Shown in pieces: positions 27,301 to 33,716 of a DNA stretch of 39,296 bases. The DNA lies in the IMG/VR virus record IMGVR_UViG_3300024518_002571, positions 1 to 39,296 of that record. One strand, written 5' to 3'. The notes under the pieces are model-generated. The model saw only the letters and a list, made by a program, of their open reading frames with translations, made no database searches and was not told the origin of the DNA. Every line of letters starts with the position of its first letter. The stretch's first letter is position 1. A program made the position numbers and the translations under genes. This DNA is from a virus.

Positions 27301-28261
27301 CTGCTGTGACGACCTCGACCGGGTCGGGCGCGATGCTCACGAGCACCGCGTAGTCCGTGGTGGCGCCGAGCGTCCCCGGCTCCGACACCGAGCGGAACGG
27401 GCTCTCCCAGTTGATGACCGAGTTGTTGGCCGGCGCCTGGCTCGTGTCGTTGAACGTCAGCGTGTGCTGGATCGGGGCCGTCGTCGACAGCGACGTGCCC
27501 ACCGGGGTGCCCAGGTCCAGGATCAGGTTCAGCGGAGGCACGTCCACCTGGTTGTTCGGCACCGGCGTCACGTTGAGCACCCTGCGCGTCACCCCAGCCC
27601 CGAACGTCGCCGTCCAGGGCAAGGTCTGGTCGAGGGTGTAGTTCGTCGTCAGCGCCGCCGTGCTCGAGGCGTTGCGTGACACGATCACCGACTCGGCGCC
27701 TGTGCCGGCGGGGTTGATGTCCACCTGGATGGGATGCGTGGTCGTCTGCGTCTCGTCCACACTCGACTGGTCGATGTTGAACGCGACCGTCGACGCCGAG
27801 GCCGAGTTGAGCAGCTGGACCGTCGTCACCTCGGGGTCCGACTCGATCGTCCACCCCTCGGGCAGGAAGGCCGGGGCCTCGGTGTCGACCGTGAACGTTG
27901 CCTCGAGGTCGCCTGTGAGCGCCGCTGCTGGCACCTCGAGCCACATGTCCCCGAACACCGCGCCCTGGGCGATCGTCACCGTGGGGGACGACAGCTTGGT
28001 CCCACCCGACTGGGCGGAGAAGAGCGAGTAGTGCGTGTGCTGGACGCCTGAGCCGCCGGGCGAGATCGGCACCACGATGGCCTGGGGGGCTGAGGAGCCA
28101 CCGGCCACCTCGACGATGAGCTGCACCCGGACGCCGCCCTCGATCGCCTGCGTGGCGCCCGCGCGCCACCGGATGACACCCGTGCCAGTCGGCGGCGGGG
28201 GCGTCGTCGGGATGATGCGTACGTCCTGGAGGTGGACCGTGAAGTCGGGCGTGAAGGGCAT
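24374..28261 (-). CDS. Large adhesin: Calx-beta repeats plus beta-helix
   Basis: 1295 codons. Residues about 25-640 contain five Calx-beta-like domains of about 110-130 residues, each with a strand pattern such as (E)TTxYxL...GxxxRxLxVxPxxxxxxxxPLxLxLxLG. After a linker (DGNLRDRDG, near residue 650) a region from about residue 740 to 1200 has short repeated strands and Gly/Asn turns (DNIRLENLSVRKVGG; LKLYGCRVEGEATAV) typical of a right-handed beta-helix, as in pectate-lyase-like tailspikes. The C-terminus (WHGRNAGPCDITGPT) is Cys/Pro-rich. It overlaps the next gene's stop by one base (TGATG). Likely a receptor-binding fibre or spike; a depolymerase activity is possible, but no catalytic residues were identified. 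Confidence 0.75.
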   Translation of the reverse strand: MPFTPDFTVHLQDVRIIPTTPPPPTGTGVIRWRAGATQAIEGGVRVQLIVEVAGGSSAPQAIVVPISPGGSGVQHTHYSLFSAQSGGTKLSSPTVTIAQGAVFGDMWLEVPAAALTGDLEATFTVDTEAPAFLPEGWTIESDPEVTTVQLLNSASASTVAFNIDQSSVDETQTTTHPIQVDINPAGTGAESVIVSRNASSTAALTTNYTLDQTLPWTATFGAGVTRRVLNVTPVPNNQVDVPPLNLILDLGTPVGTSLSTTAPIQHTLTFNDTSQAPANNSVINWESPFRSVSEPGTLGATTDYAVLVSIAPDPVEVVTADITLALGSVPGTDFILLTSQITVQPEGGEPLPGGAPTTHPVRFRVVGNGVFEAARTVTLTLGNIAGATAGSDLVQTIELVSLDPAPTVEFTEPVSAQATVGIKDLTLQFSNPSAIEQSIVYTHAGTGANPAVEGTSYEIVTPSPIIFPPWAPGAPPVPEQTLQYRVLDPPGSPVPVELTFSLGAHTGGATNGTIATHVVTITDPVVPIPEGAFTQTTLNAIDNAGLTYTINYRFTDPIPFPTPATITWAVDTAGLTNPAAGGDYDVSVPVASPIVLGSGQQDQPFTFTVNNVTGNKEFRISVTAVTGGGAQAATAQELVVTIVDNVNGVDGNLRDRDGVALAPERQPYDLANPHFRIQPGQWMHTAFGGGSGVFTADANPLTAPFRLQGGNTLTATEQVWRGLNPGPPNDPWQTIAPDGPAAGANGIPRTYGRGYERNPVLIRIEGFVDEPIKLNGDNINGADDANWRTRNIIRDIVFYGQTGPATDRITSLFFSSGASAGGTSRRSDNIRLENLSVRKVGGTHPVGGGFWSNDGMLKLYGCRVEGEATAVQGLVGMKWGTHFPTGMMLDVRSTEYEPAQEHYIYQNNAFGGKYDETADPTLGEIDAHNALTCINITSRAWRANPQGYSSNLIGSGRTHIQVRQDWAHLESGGGGYPVIGNQQMGRLLYLRCADIGDCQRHFSGGGACLTVSSHGAGDPTAVRSDIYIKDCTCDGPWAMLDSSNTPVTGTSQHINKRALEVWAPKPTPVSVVVNDQDTYSAESAGVPSGANTNGVYGQPPVIIDGFIISGAVPDAETSWNTTRIVVIGGGARSITLRKFSFNILPQTAGVGIGIWLTKPFAFDYWRNSDMWHTLGSALGGPGTHPQIPANHYPFLQNGGITWDLHDPTTDVAYVLSATNLLTDYPGWNQTNPSGVNFAWHGRNAGPCDITGPTDPADPSCVVLDADQMNNGGGVAGVPYDGTDPSSAANPWTSPC

Positions 28262-30282
28262 CAGGTGATCGTGATCGTGTGGGTGTTGGTGCCGGCGGCT
28301 GCGAGGACCGCGTTGCCCACGGGCTCCCAGAAGATCCCTTGGCGCGGGAACCAGTTGGCTGCGGCTGCTGCGGGCGCGCCGGTGAGCACCGCTGCCCCGT
28401 GTTCCCAGCGCGGCCAGAAGAGGTTCAGCCCCTCGTTCAAGTGCGCCGCCAGCCCGCCGTCCACCCCGGCTGTTGAGTTGGTGGCGGCATGCTCAGTCCA
28501 CCCCTGGCCGATGTTCGCCCCGCCGTCCTGGTTGGACCACCAGATGGGGTTCTGCAGCAGCGTCGTCGCGTTGCCCGGCGAGGTCAGCGTGGCGTTGTCG
28601 ACGTGGATCAGGAACCAGATGCGCAGGAGAGAGCGCACCGTGCCGTCAGGGAAGCGCACGTCCTCGGGGGTGATGCCGAAGTTGTGGTTCGCGCCCGAGT
28701 CGCTCGTGAGCCGCCGGTCACTCCAGACAGACCAGTTGCCCGTGGCGTGGGCCACGTAACTCGTCGACGCGTTCGCCTTCGTCACCGCAGCGACGCTCGT
28801 GAGCGTGGTGGGTGACTCGCGGTCGAACACCACGTGGTAGTCGAACCCCTGGCCGTTGTTGATCGTCTGGGGCGTGTCGAACTGGAAGCCACGCTCACGC
28901 TGCCCCAGGCGGATGAAGCGCGGCGCTGTCACCCCGGGCTCGAGGGTCACGAAGATGCTGAAGCGTGAGTAGTTGGCCAGCCTGACCTGGGACACGATGT
29001 CGTCACGCCCGCCGTGCTGCTTGCCGATGGCGTCGCAGCGGATGTACCCCGGCATGTTCGCGCCAGGTGACACCTTGACGTGGATTGCGGGGTCCCCCCA
29101 CGGGTCATTGACGTTGGTGGACTTGGTGATGAGCAGGGGCTCATCGGTGGGGATCGGGTTGTTGAAGGGGTTGTGGCCGGGCAAGGCGGGCCCAGGGCCC
29201 AGCGACATATTCGAGCGGTCCCCGAAGTTGGTCGTGGAGTGCAGCTCCACCGCGGGTGTGCTCGAGTAGTTCTTGTTCTCCTCCCCGATCGCGTCGTACG
29301 TCACCGTGGAGCGCCAGTCAGGGGAGCAGCTGGCGAGGTTCTCCTGGGACTGGTCGTCGAGCTCGTGGCGCAGGTTGACCACCACCGTGCGCCCCGCCAC
29401 GGCCCCTGGCCGCAGCTGGAGCCTGAGTGTGCCCGAGGACCCCGCGGCGGCGATGCTGGCCCCGCCTTGGGGGTCGTCCACCCAGTCGTAGTCCACCCCC
29501 TCGACGGCTGTGCTCGTGGCGTCAGCGACGGCATGGATCGCGAGCGCGTCCTCGTGGGTGCCCACGTCCCCCGCGGCCACATCCACCGTCATGGAGGCGA
29601 GCGCCCCTGGGGCTGGGGTGGAGCTCGCCACGTTGAAGTCGATCACCGGGGCGTTGGTGGTGGTGCGGATCCACACCTGCAGCAGGTTCGAGGAGTCCGA
29701 GAACGCGACCGTGGTGCCGAGGGGGTCGAGGAGCGGGGCGTTCGAGTTGTCGGCGTCCAGCGTCAGGGTGAGCAGGCGCTCGATGTGGTAGTCCCCCGTT
29801 GCGAGGGGGTCGATGGTTATCTGCTTTGTCTGCTCCCCTGCGCTGAACGTGATTGGGGACGTTCCTGCGGTGATCGAGTAGTGCGTGCCTGAGATGGCTG
29901 AGCCGCCTGTGGTGTAGGCGATGGTGCGCGTCTGTCCTGCGGGCACGGGCACGCCGAGGTCCACGTCGACGGTGAAGGCTGCGTGGCTGTCCTGGTAGTG
30001 GAAGACCGACGCCTTGCGGCCCAGAACGTTGGCGCCTGCGGTGGCTGGGTCCTGCTGCTCGGTGGTGATGACCTGGGCGGGGCGAAGGTTGGCCGGCTCG
30101 TCATAGCGGCTGCTCGACCAGAAGTTCAGGAAGCGCACGATGGGGATGGGGTCGACGACCTGCTGGTGCTCGGTGATGTCGACGGTGTAGGGGGCTGTGT
30201 ACCAGGGGGCGCCCGAGCTGAACGTCGCGGTGTCCCCCTGCTCGTCGAGGTAGCAGGTGTCGGTGTTCTCGGTGAAGGGCAT
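28261..30282 (-). CDS. Calx-beta-containing fibre protein
   Basis: 673 codons. Two Calx-beta-like domains: residues 97-195 (SGTHYSITAG, ITFSAGEQTKQITID, HIERLLTLTLD) and 214-312 (AVEGVDYDW, GTLRLQLRPGA, VVVNLRHE). The first fits the canonical Calx-beta pattern of GxxY, a Thr/Lys-Ile strand and an E-x-LTLTLD strand. The C-terminal half (residues 340-673) is beta-rich, with Trp/Asn/Gly segments and no recognised family. It shares its N-terminal design with the larger adhesin and probably belongs to the same fibre. The ATG directly follows the TAG of the spanin candidate. Confidence 0.75.
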   Translation of the reverse strand: MPFTENTDTCYLDEQGDTATFSSGAPWYTAPYTVDITEHQQVVDPIPIVRFLNFWSSSRYDEPANLRPAQVITTEQQDPATAGANVLGRKASVFHYQDSHAAFTVDVDLGVPVPAGQTRTIAYTTGGSAISGTHYSITAGTSPITFSAGEQTKQITIDPLATGDYHIERLLTLTLDADNSNAPLLDPLGTTVAFSDSSNLLQVWIRTTTNAPVIDFNVASSTPAPGALASMTVDVAAGDVGTHEDALAIHAVADATSTAVEGVDYDWVDDPQGGASIAAAGSSGTLRLQLRPGAVAGRTVVVNLRHELDDQSQENLASCSPDWRSTVTYDAIGEENKNYSSTPAVELHSTTNFGDRSNMSLGPGPALPGHNPFNNPIPTDEPLLITKSTNVNDPWGDPAIHVKVSPGANMPGYIRCDAIGKQHGGRDDIVSQVRLANYSRFSIFVTLEPGVTAPRFIRLGQRERGFQFDTPQTINNGQGFDYHVVFDRESPTTLTSVAAVTKANASTSYVAHATGNWSVWSDRRLTSDSGANHNFGITPEDVRFPDGTVRSLLRIWFLIHVDNATLTSPGNATTLLQNPIWWSNQDGGANIGQGWTEHAATNSTAGVDGGLAAHLNEGLNLFWPRWEHGAAVLTGAPAAAAANWFPRQGIFWEPVGNAVLAAAGTNTHTITIT

Positions 30283-30705
30283 CTATTCCTTCTTCCGGAG
30301 CCCCGGCACCTTCTCGAGCACGCCGAAGCGCTTGGCCAGGGCGTAGATGCACACCAGGAGGAGCAGCGCGCCCAGCCCGAGCAGCACCAGGATCGCGTCG
30401 TCGATCGTCTTGGGCACCTTGAGCGCCGCGTCCACCAGGCTGTCGTCTTCCTCCTGGGGCGCTGTGTTGACCGTGACGGGCTGCAGGTTGCCCGTGGCCG
30501 TTGTCACCTCGAGCCGGCGTATCGCCTCCAGGCTCTCCTTGTGCCGCGCCCGGTCGCCCGGTGACCAGGTCACCCCTGCGGTGACAGCCGCCGTGTCGAA
30601 GTCGGTGTCGCGGCCTTCGAAGTCGGAGTGACCGACGCCGGTGCCCACGGTGTAGGAGTCGGGCGCGGTGCAGCCGAGCAGGAGCAGGAGGAGTAGGGCC
30701 CTCAT
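30283..30705 (-). CDS. Putative unimolecular spanin (lipoprotein plus C-terminal membrane helix)
   Basis: 140 codons from the ATG at 30705, which overlaps the previous stop (ATGA). The N-terminus MRALLLLLLLGC carries a lipobox with Cys12; residue 13 is Thr, so no Asp retention signal is seen and outer-membrane sorting is expected. Residues 15-103 are a polar periplasmic part with beta-like stretches. Residues 104-124 form a single hydrophobic helix followed by a basic tail (KRFGVLEKVPGLRKKE) that should be cytoplasmic. Lipoprotein anchor at one end and inner-membrane helix at the other is the plan of u-spanins such as T1 gp11 (134 residues), which fuse the two membranes at the end of lysis. 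The function is inferred from this topology. Confidence 0.65.
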   Translation of the reverse strand: MRALLLLLLLGCTAPDSYTVGTGVGHSDFEGRDTDFDTAAVTAGVTWSPGDRARHKESLEAIRRLEVTTATGNLQPVTVNTAPQEEDDSLVDAALKVPKTIDDAILVLLGLGALLLLVCIYALAKRFGVLEKVPGLRKKE

Positions 30706-31106
30706 CGCCCCACCGCCGGCTTGAGGCCCCACCAGGCGTGGATCAGCTTCTTGCGGTCCCCGTTGGCGTCGGTCCCGAAGAGGTCGAGCTCGCCGGCGGC
30801 GATGGCTGCTGTCTGGATCTTGCCCGTGTCGGTGGACGAGAGGGTGGCGCGCAGCTGTCCGTTGGCGGCTGCACCCTCGATGGTGGCGGTGTAGGTGAAG
30901 ATCTCCTGGCCGGTGTTCGCGGGGCCTGAGTAGACGGCGCCTGCGAACGCGGTATCAAGCCACCCGGTGAAGTCGAGGGGTGTGGTGGCTGGGTTGCCGT
31001 TCTGGGTGGAGGCGTCGGAGCCCAGGGTGACGATGACGGTCTGGGTCTCGCGGCTCTTGATGAGGGGCCACTTGCAGCGGAGCGGGTCCGCGAAGCCAGC
31101 GCCCAT
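30702..31106 (-). CDS. Small beta-sandwich protein of baseplate/BppU-N type
   Basis: 134 codons. The order of a strand of Thr/Val (QTVIVTLG), PLDFTGW, an A-rich loop, GQLRATLSSTDTGKI and a final AGELDLFGTDANGDRKKLIHAWWG resembles the BppU N-terminal-type domain found in many phage baseplate or fibre proteins. It overlaps the spanin start by four bases and the previous stop by one. A role in the fibre or head surface is likely; function not shown. Confidence 0.65.
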   Translation of the reverse strand: MGAGFADPLRCKWPLIKSRETQTVIVTLGSDASTQNGNPATTPLDFTGWLDTAFAGAVYSGPANTGQEIFTYTATIEGAAANGQLRATLSSTDTGKIQTAAIAAGELDLFGTDANGDRKKLIHAWWGLKPAVGR

Positions 31107-31354
31107 CAGGGCACCCCCCCGTCGTCGTCGGGCAGGAGGGCTTTCAGGATCGGGCCCTTCAGGTCACGGATCCAGGAGATGGCTCTCTCCTGCGCGCGCC
31201 GGTTGGACACGAACCAGTTGGCCACGTCGTCGACGTGATCCTCGAGCCAGGCGATGACGAGCTCGGGGTGTTCGTTCAGCACCGCCTCTAGGACGGTGGG
31301 GAGGATCTCGGGGTTATCGACCTCGATGGAGGCCTTGAATACGGCCTGTGTCAC
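31106..31354 (-). CDS. Small helical protein
   Basis: 82 codons starting at GTG 31354, with AGGAAG eight bases upstream. The sequence is helical and acidic, with Leu/Val/Glu heptads (ILPTVLEAVLNEHPELVIAWLEDHVDDV) and no recognised family. A stop-start overlap (TGATG) ties it to the next gene. It heads the run of structural genes after a short gap. Confidence 0.55.
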   Translation of the reverse strand: MTQAVFKASIEVDNPEILPTVLEAVLNEHPELVIAWLEDHVDDVANWFVSNRRAQERAISWIRDLKGPILKALLPDDDGGVP

Positions 31355-31455
31355 CCATCGCGCTTCCTGCCCTCTCCCTGTGCTGCCCCCTGCAAACCCC
31401 CTCCTCGGGCTCTACTGCTCTACCATGCCGCCGAGTGGGCTGCAAGCCTTGCGCC

Positions 31456-31524
31456 TCACCACACCGCCCACACGCCCAGGCCCTCGGGCACGCGGTAGCG
31501 GATGACCTTGCGCGGCTCGTCCAT
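31456..31524 (-). CDS. Candidate 22-residue ORF
   Basis: ATG at 31524 lies two bases after the stop of the zinc-ribbon gene and has GAGGGA six bases ahead. It codes for 22 residues (MDEPRKVIRYRVPEGLGVWA, then VW) with a typical basic-amphipathic composition. The ribosome site and tight spacing argue for translation; length and lack of homology argue caution. The rest of the gap to 31354 holds only a trivial ORF. Confidence 0.4.
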   Translation of the reverse strand: MDEPRKVIRYRVPEGLGVWAVW

Positions 31525-31526
31525 GT

Positions 31527-31853
31527 TCAGTCCCTCATGGGTCCGAGGAGGACCGTCCAGCAGCCCATGCAGACCTGGACCTGTGCGTGCGCGTGGCTGG
31601 CGGGGATCCCTTCCCCGGTGTGTATTGCCTCCATGACCTCCAGGTAGGGGAAGAGGAGGCTGTACATGAAGCGGAGCTCCTTGTTGCAGGCGGGGCAGGG
31701 GTCGGCCCCCTTGTTCGGCATGAGCCTGCCGGCGAGCTTGGTCTCGGCGTCCTTGACGAGCTCGCTGGCCTCCTTGTCGGTGAGGGTGGCGGTGTCCTTC
31801 TTGGCCTTGTCGAGGGAGCGCTTGATGGTCTCTGCATCGTCGGGCCGTCTCAC
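31527..31853 (-). CDS. Zinc-ribbon-like small protein
   Basis: 108 codons. C53-x2-C56 and C95-x2-C98 form a probable zinc site; residues 1-45 are helical and charged (TIKRSLDKAKKDTATLTDKEAS). The GTG at 31853 overlaps the HTH-gene stop (GTGA) and has AAAGGAG five bases upstream, so translation is coupled. Function unknown; perhaps a regulatory or DNA-binding accessory. Confidence 0.65.
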   Translation of the reverse strand: MRRPDDAETIKRSLDKAKKDTATLTDKEASELVKDAETKLAGRLMPNKGADPCPACNKELRFMYSLLFPYLEVMEAIHTGEGIPASHAHAQVQVCMGCWTVLLGPMRD

Positions 31854-32068
31854 TGGTGCTCCTTTGGGATGGGTGTGGGTGCGCCGTCGTCGAGCCAGCG
31901 TTGCAGTCTAACGGGGTCCCATCGGTTCGCGCTGCCGATGCGGTATGGCCTGGGGAAGAGGTCCAGCGCGACGAGCCTGGTGACGGAGCGGGGTGCCATG
32001 TGCAGGTGCTCGGCGACCTCGGCGGTGGTCATCAACATGGCGGTGTTTCGCGGGTTCTGGGGGTACAT
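31850..32068 (-). CDS. Helix-turn-helix protein, AlpA/excisionase-like
   Basis: 72 codons if the ATG at 32068 is used. The segment MTTAEVAEHLHMAPRSVTRLVALDLFPRPYRIGSANRWDPVRLQRWL matches the AlpA/excisionase winged-helix pattern (start of HTH, then an aromatic-Pro wing and RW-x6-W). No good ribosome site precedes 32068; a GTG at 32116 would overlap the preceding mini-ORF by eight bases and add 16 residues of unremarkable sequence. Probably a transcription regulator of this small operon. [The quoted segment is divided in the protein around residues 15-58.]. Confidence 0.65.
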   Translation of the reverse strand: MYPQNPRNTAMLMTTAEVAEHLHMAPRSVTRLVALDLFPRPYRIGSANRWDPVRLQRWLDDGAPTPIPKEHQ

Positions 32069-32108
32069 GGGGTCTACGCGGCCGCGGCTAGGTCCCCGAG
32101 GGTGGGAT

Positions 32109-32192
32109 TCACACACCCACCGTGTTCGCTCCCTCGACTCTCCAGTCTCGGAGTGCCGCGCGCGTCGCGGCGCCGCCTCGGGGTGCGGTCAT
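32109..32192 (-). CDS. Candidate 27-residue ORF after the Lar-like gene
   Basis: The ATG at 32192 overlaps the Lar-like stop (ATGA). The 27 residues include MTAPRGGAATRAALRDW and have no similarity known to me. Its own ribosome site is not evident, so translation would depend on coupling. Treated as a possible mini-gene or leader for the HTH gene. Confidence 0.3.
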   Translation of the reverse strand: MTAPRGGAATRAALRDWRVEGANTVGV

Positions 32193-32344
32193 GCGTTCCA
32201 CCTGTCGTGCGCGGAGGTGTGCTCATCCCCTACAACCATGACCCCGCAGGGCTTGTCTCCGCTCTGGTTTAGACAGGTGACGGTGTTGTGTTTCACGTTC
32301 TCTATGGCCTGAGCACCGCAGAGCCAGCAGGGCTTGAGGGTCAT
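32189..32344 (-). CDS. Lar-like zinc-finger mini-protein
   Basis: 51 codons. The MTLKPCWLCGAQA start and the C6-x2-C9, C24, C33 cysteines, followed by a closing AHDRWNA, match the layout of the Lar family (restriction-alleviation protein: LKPCPFCG ... EAIxxWN). AGGAAGG lies six bases before the ATG. Lar proteins can reduce host type I restriction, but small zinc proteins of this shape occur widely in phages with no known activity, so the function is uncertain. The start overlaps the 20-residue ORF stop (ATGA). Confidence 0.6.
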   Translation of the reverse strand: MTLKPCWLCGAQAIENVKHNTVTCLNQSGDKPCGVMVVGDEHTSAHDRWNA

Positions 32345-32403
32345 CTGCCGCCTTCCTGCCCTCGCTCGAGATCGGTCATGGCTTGGCTGCGGCGACTCAG
32401 CAT
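32341..32403 (-). CDS. Candidate 20-residue leader ORF
   Basis: The ATG at 32403 has the strongest ribosome site in this region (AAAGGAGG about six bases ahead) and lies directly behind the conserved operon leader. It codes for MLSRRSQAMTDLERGQEGGR and its stop overlaps the Lar-like start (ATGA). It may be a leader peptide that couples translation of the operon, or a short gene in its own right. Confidence 0.45.
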   Translation of the reverse strand: MLSRRSQAMTDLERGQEGGR

Positions 32404-32450
32404 CTCAGTCCTCCTTTGGGTGTTGGTAGTGGCCCCCCGGGGGTTCCCAG
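32404..32450 (-). promoter_or_regulatory. Conserved operon leader, copy 3
   Basis: On the minus strand: CCCCCGGGGGG palindrome (core 32434-32443), a short spacer with CTACCAACACC, then AAAGGAGG immediately before the small-gene operon. This matches the leaders at 36301-36360 and 37238-37296 on the plus strand. Likely acts in the 5' UTR, in translation initiation or mRNA stability. Confidence 0.6.
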
Positions 32451-32731
32451 CTCGCAGGTCCCACTCGTGGCAGATCCCTACCGCCCGGCAGTACCTGGTC
32501 AAGCTGGGCAGGGGGCCGTAAGTAGATTACTACCTATATAAGCCCGTGCAAGCCTTTTGCGCTTGAACCTGTCGGGGGATACCCTGGGTCTCAGCCCTGG
32601 GAAGACCAGACCTGGGAGATATAGGGGGTTCCCGGTGGCCTTGTTGTTCCCGGTTTCAGGTGAGCGACCTTTCGGTCGCCGAGTGCGCCGAACCGAGTAC
32701 GCCTGAACCGAGCACCTGAACCAGAGCCCTT
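32404..32731. other. Structured intergenic region
   Basis: 328 bases without a convincing gene; a 78-codon frame on the minus strand (32499-32735) is open, but its product is unlike a natural protein. It contains: an AT-rich island at 32518-32545 that could hold the operon promoter on the minus strand (TTGCAC, 16 bases, TAATCT); a perfect stem-loop GCGACC-TTTC-GGTCGC at 32664-32679, which on the minus-strand RNA closes with a GAAA tetraloop; an outer inverted repeat GGTTTCAGGTG/CACCTGAACC (32652-32662 and 32713-32722, one bulge); and repeated CCTGGG/GGTCT elements at 32580-32620. It separates the terminase-small accessory block from the mini-ORF operon and may include a terminator. Confidence 0.55.
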
Positions 32732-33037
32732 TCACCGTCGCCCCTTCGCCGCGCCCCCCCGCGCCCAGCGCGAGCCTACGAGCCCCCCGAGTTCTGGAAC
32801 AAGCGTTCCAGTTCGTTTCTTGAGAGCGCGGTGAGGTCTGGTCCCAGATCTGGGACAGATGTCGGTGGAGATCTGCTCGAACGCCGCGACCTGCTCGTCG
32901 GTCAGGGGCTCGACCACCCGCACCGGCTCACCCGGCACGTACAGCTCGTAGACGACGACCTCCTCAGGCTTCGCCTTCCCCACCACGGCGATACCCAGCA
33001 GACCCAGCGCGCGCTTGATGAGCGAGCGACGGTTCAC
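32732..33037 (-). CDS. Small protein with twin-arginine-like N-terminus
   Basis: 101 codons from GTG 33037, which overlaps the previous stop (GTGA). The N-terminus (MNRRSLIKRALGLLGIAVVG) fits the twin-arginine consensus R-R-x-L-I-K followed by a short hydrophobic core at 10-20. The rest (residues 24-70, EEVVVYELYVPGEPVRVVEPL) is a small beta/alpha domain, then a basic, Gly/Arg-rich tail. The in-frame extension upstream to 33127 lies inside the holin-like gene and is probably not used. No family recognised. Confidence 0.55.
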   Translation of the reverse strand: MNRRSLIKRALGLLGIAVVGKAKPEEVVVYELYVPGEPVRVVEPLTDEQVAAFEQISTDICPRSGTRPHRALKKRTGTLVPELGGLVGSRWARGGAAKGRR

Positions 33038-33222
33038 AGCTGCACCCGCTGCGTCTTCGAGTTGACTTTGTAAGCGAGCACAAAACGCAGGAGTCCAAAC
33101 AGCACCACCAGCGCCACCACCATCCACACGCCGCCGCTGCCGCCCTCCACGGACTGAAGGCCCGCCTGCTCGATCGCGAGCTCCAGGGCCTGCTCAGTCA
33201 CCAGCAAGATCAGATGTTCCAT
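33034..33222 (-). CDS. One-helix membrane protein, possible holin
   Basis: 62 codons from ATG 33222; the upstream frame to 33453 lies inside the small-terminase gene. Residues 1-22 form an amphipathic helix (MEHLILLVTEQALELAIEQA), residues 32-50 a single membrane helix (VWMVVALVVLFGLLRFVLA), and the tail is basic (YKVNSKTQRVQL). The size and arrangement are compatible with a small holin, but many other small phage membrane proteins look like this. It overlaps the terminase gene by 29 bases and the next start by four. Confidence 0.5.
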   Translation of the reverse strand: MEHLILLVTEQALELAIEQAGLQSVEGGSGGVWMVVALVVLFGLLRFVLAYKVNSKTQRVQL

Positions 33223-33712
33223 CGTCCGCGTCCCCGTCGCCCACAGCCTGCTGCTGTGTCCGCACCAGCGCGCGCAACTCCTTGTTCTCCATCTCGAGCT
33301 TCTTGAACGCTTTCCGGTACGTCTCCTCCCCCAGGAGGATCGGAGCGTCCGTGTGCTGCGTGCGCTCCGCCTTGTCGCGTGCCCACCGGGCCATCGAGAA
33401 CGACTCGGGGAACTGACGCTCAAGCAGCCACGCCGCCGCCTGCCAGTGCTCACCCGCGTGCGAACCCACCGTCTGCACGAGCGAGCACACCGCCGTCGCC
33501 TGCGCCTTCTCCACGTCCTGGCGGAAGCTCTCGTGCTCGGAGAACGGCACCTTCCCCATGCGCAGCCAGTAGTTCACCGCCTCCCGGTGAATCCCAAGAG
33601 CTCGACACGCGATCTTCAACGGCACGCTGACACGCAAGAGCGCGAAGAGCGCCTGCTTGTCCGCCTCGGTGATCTCGTGCGCACGTCGCCCGCCGCCATT
33701 CATCCCCACCAT
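33194..33712 (-). CDS. Small terminase candidate
   Basis: 172 codons. The N-terminal third has a helix-turn-helix pattern (KQALFALLRVSVPLKIACRAL ... HREAVNYWLRMG) suited to DNA recognition; the middle has the WQAAAWLLERQFPESF motif common in small terminases of several phage groups; the C-terminal part is a coiled coil (YRKAFKKLEMENKELRALV) for oligomerisation, then an acidic tail. It should recognise the packaging site and load the large subunit. It lies 12 kb from the large terminase. GGAG is seven bases ahead of the ATG at 33712. Confidence 0.7.
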   Translation of the reverse strand: MVGMNGGGRRAHEITEADKQALFALLRVSVPLKIACRALGIHREAVNYWLRMGKVPFSEHESFRQDVEKAQATAVCSLVQTVGSHAGEHWQAAAWLLERQFPESFSMARWARDKAERTQHTDAPILLGEETYRKAFKKLEMENKELRALVRTQQQAVGDGDADDGTSDLAGD

Positions 33713-33716
33713 GTCG

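Noticed and set aside
32288-32521. Plus-strand 77-codon frame with a hydrophobic segment
   Set aside because: It runs opposite the conserved leader and the Lar-like gene and has no ribosome site of its own.
32499-32735. Open frame of 78 codons on the minus strand with a GTG overlapping the previous stop
   Set aside because: The product is low in normal protein features, and the region is dominated by hairpins and an AT-rich island; treated as intergenic.
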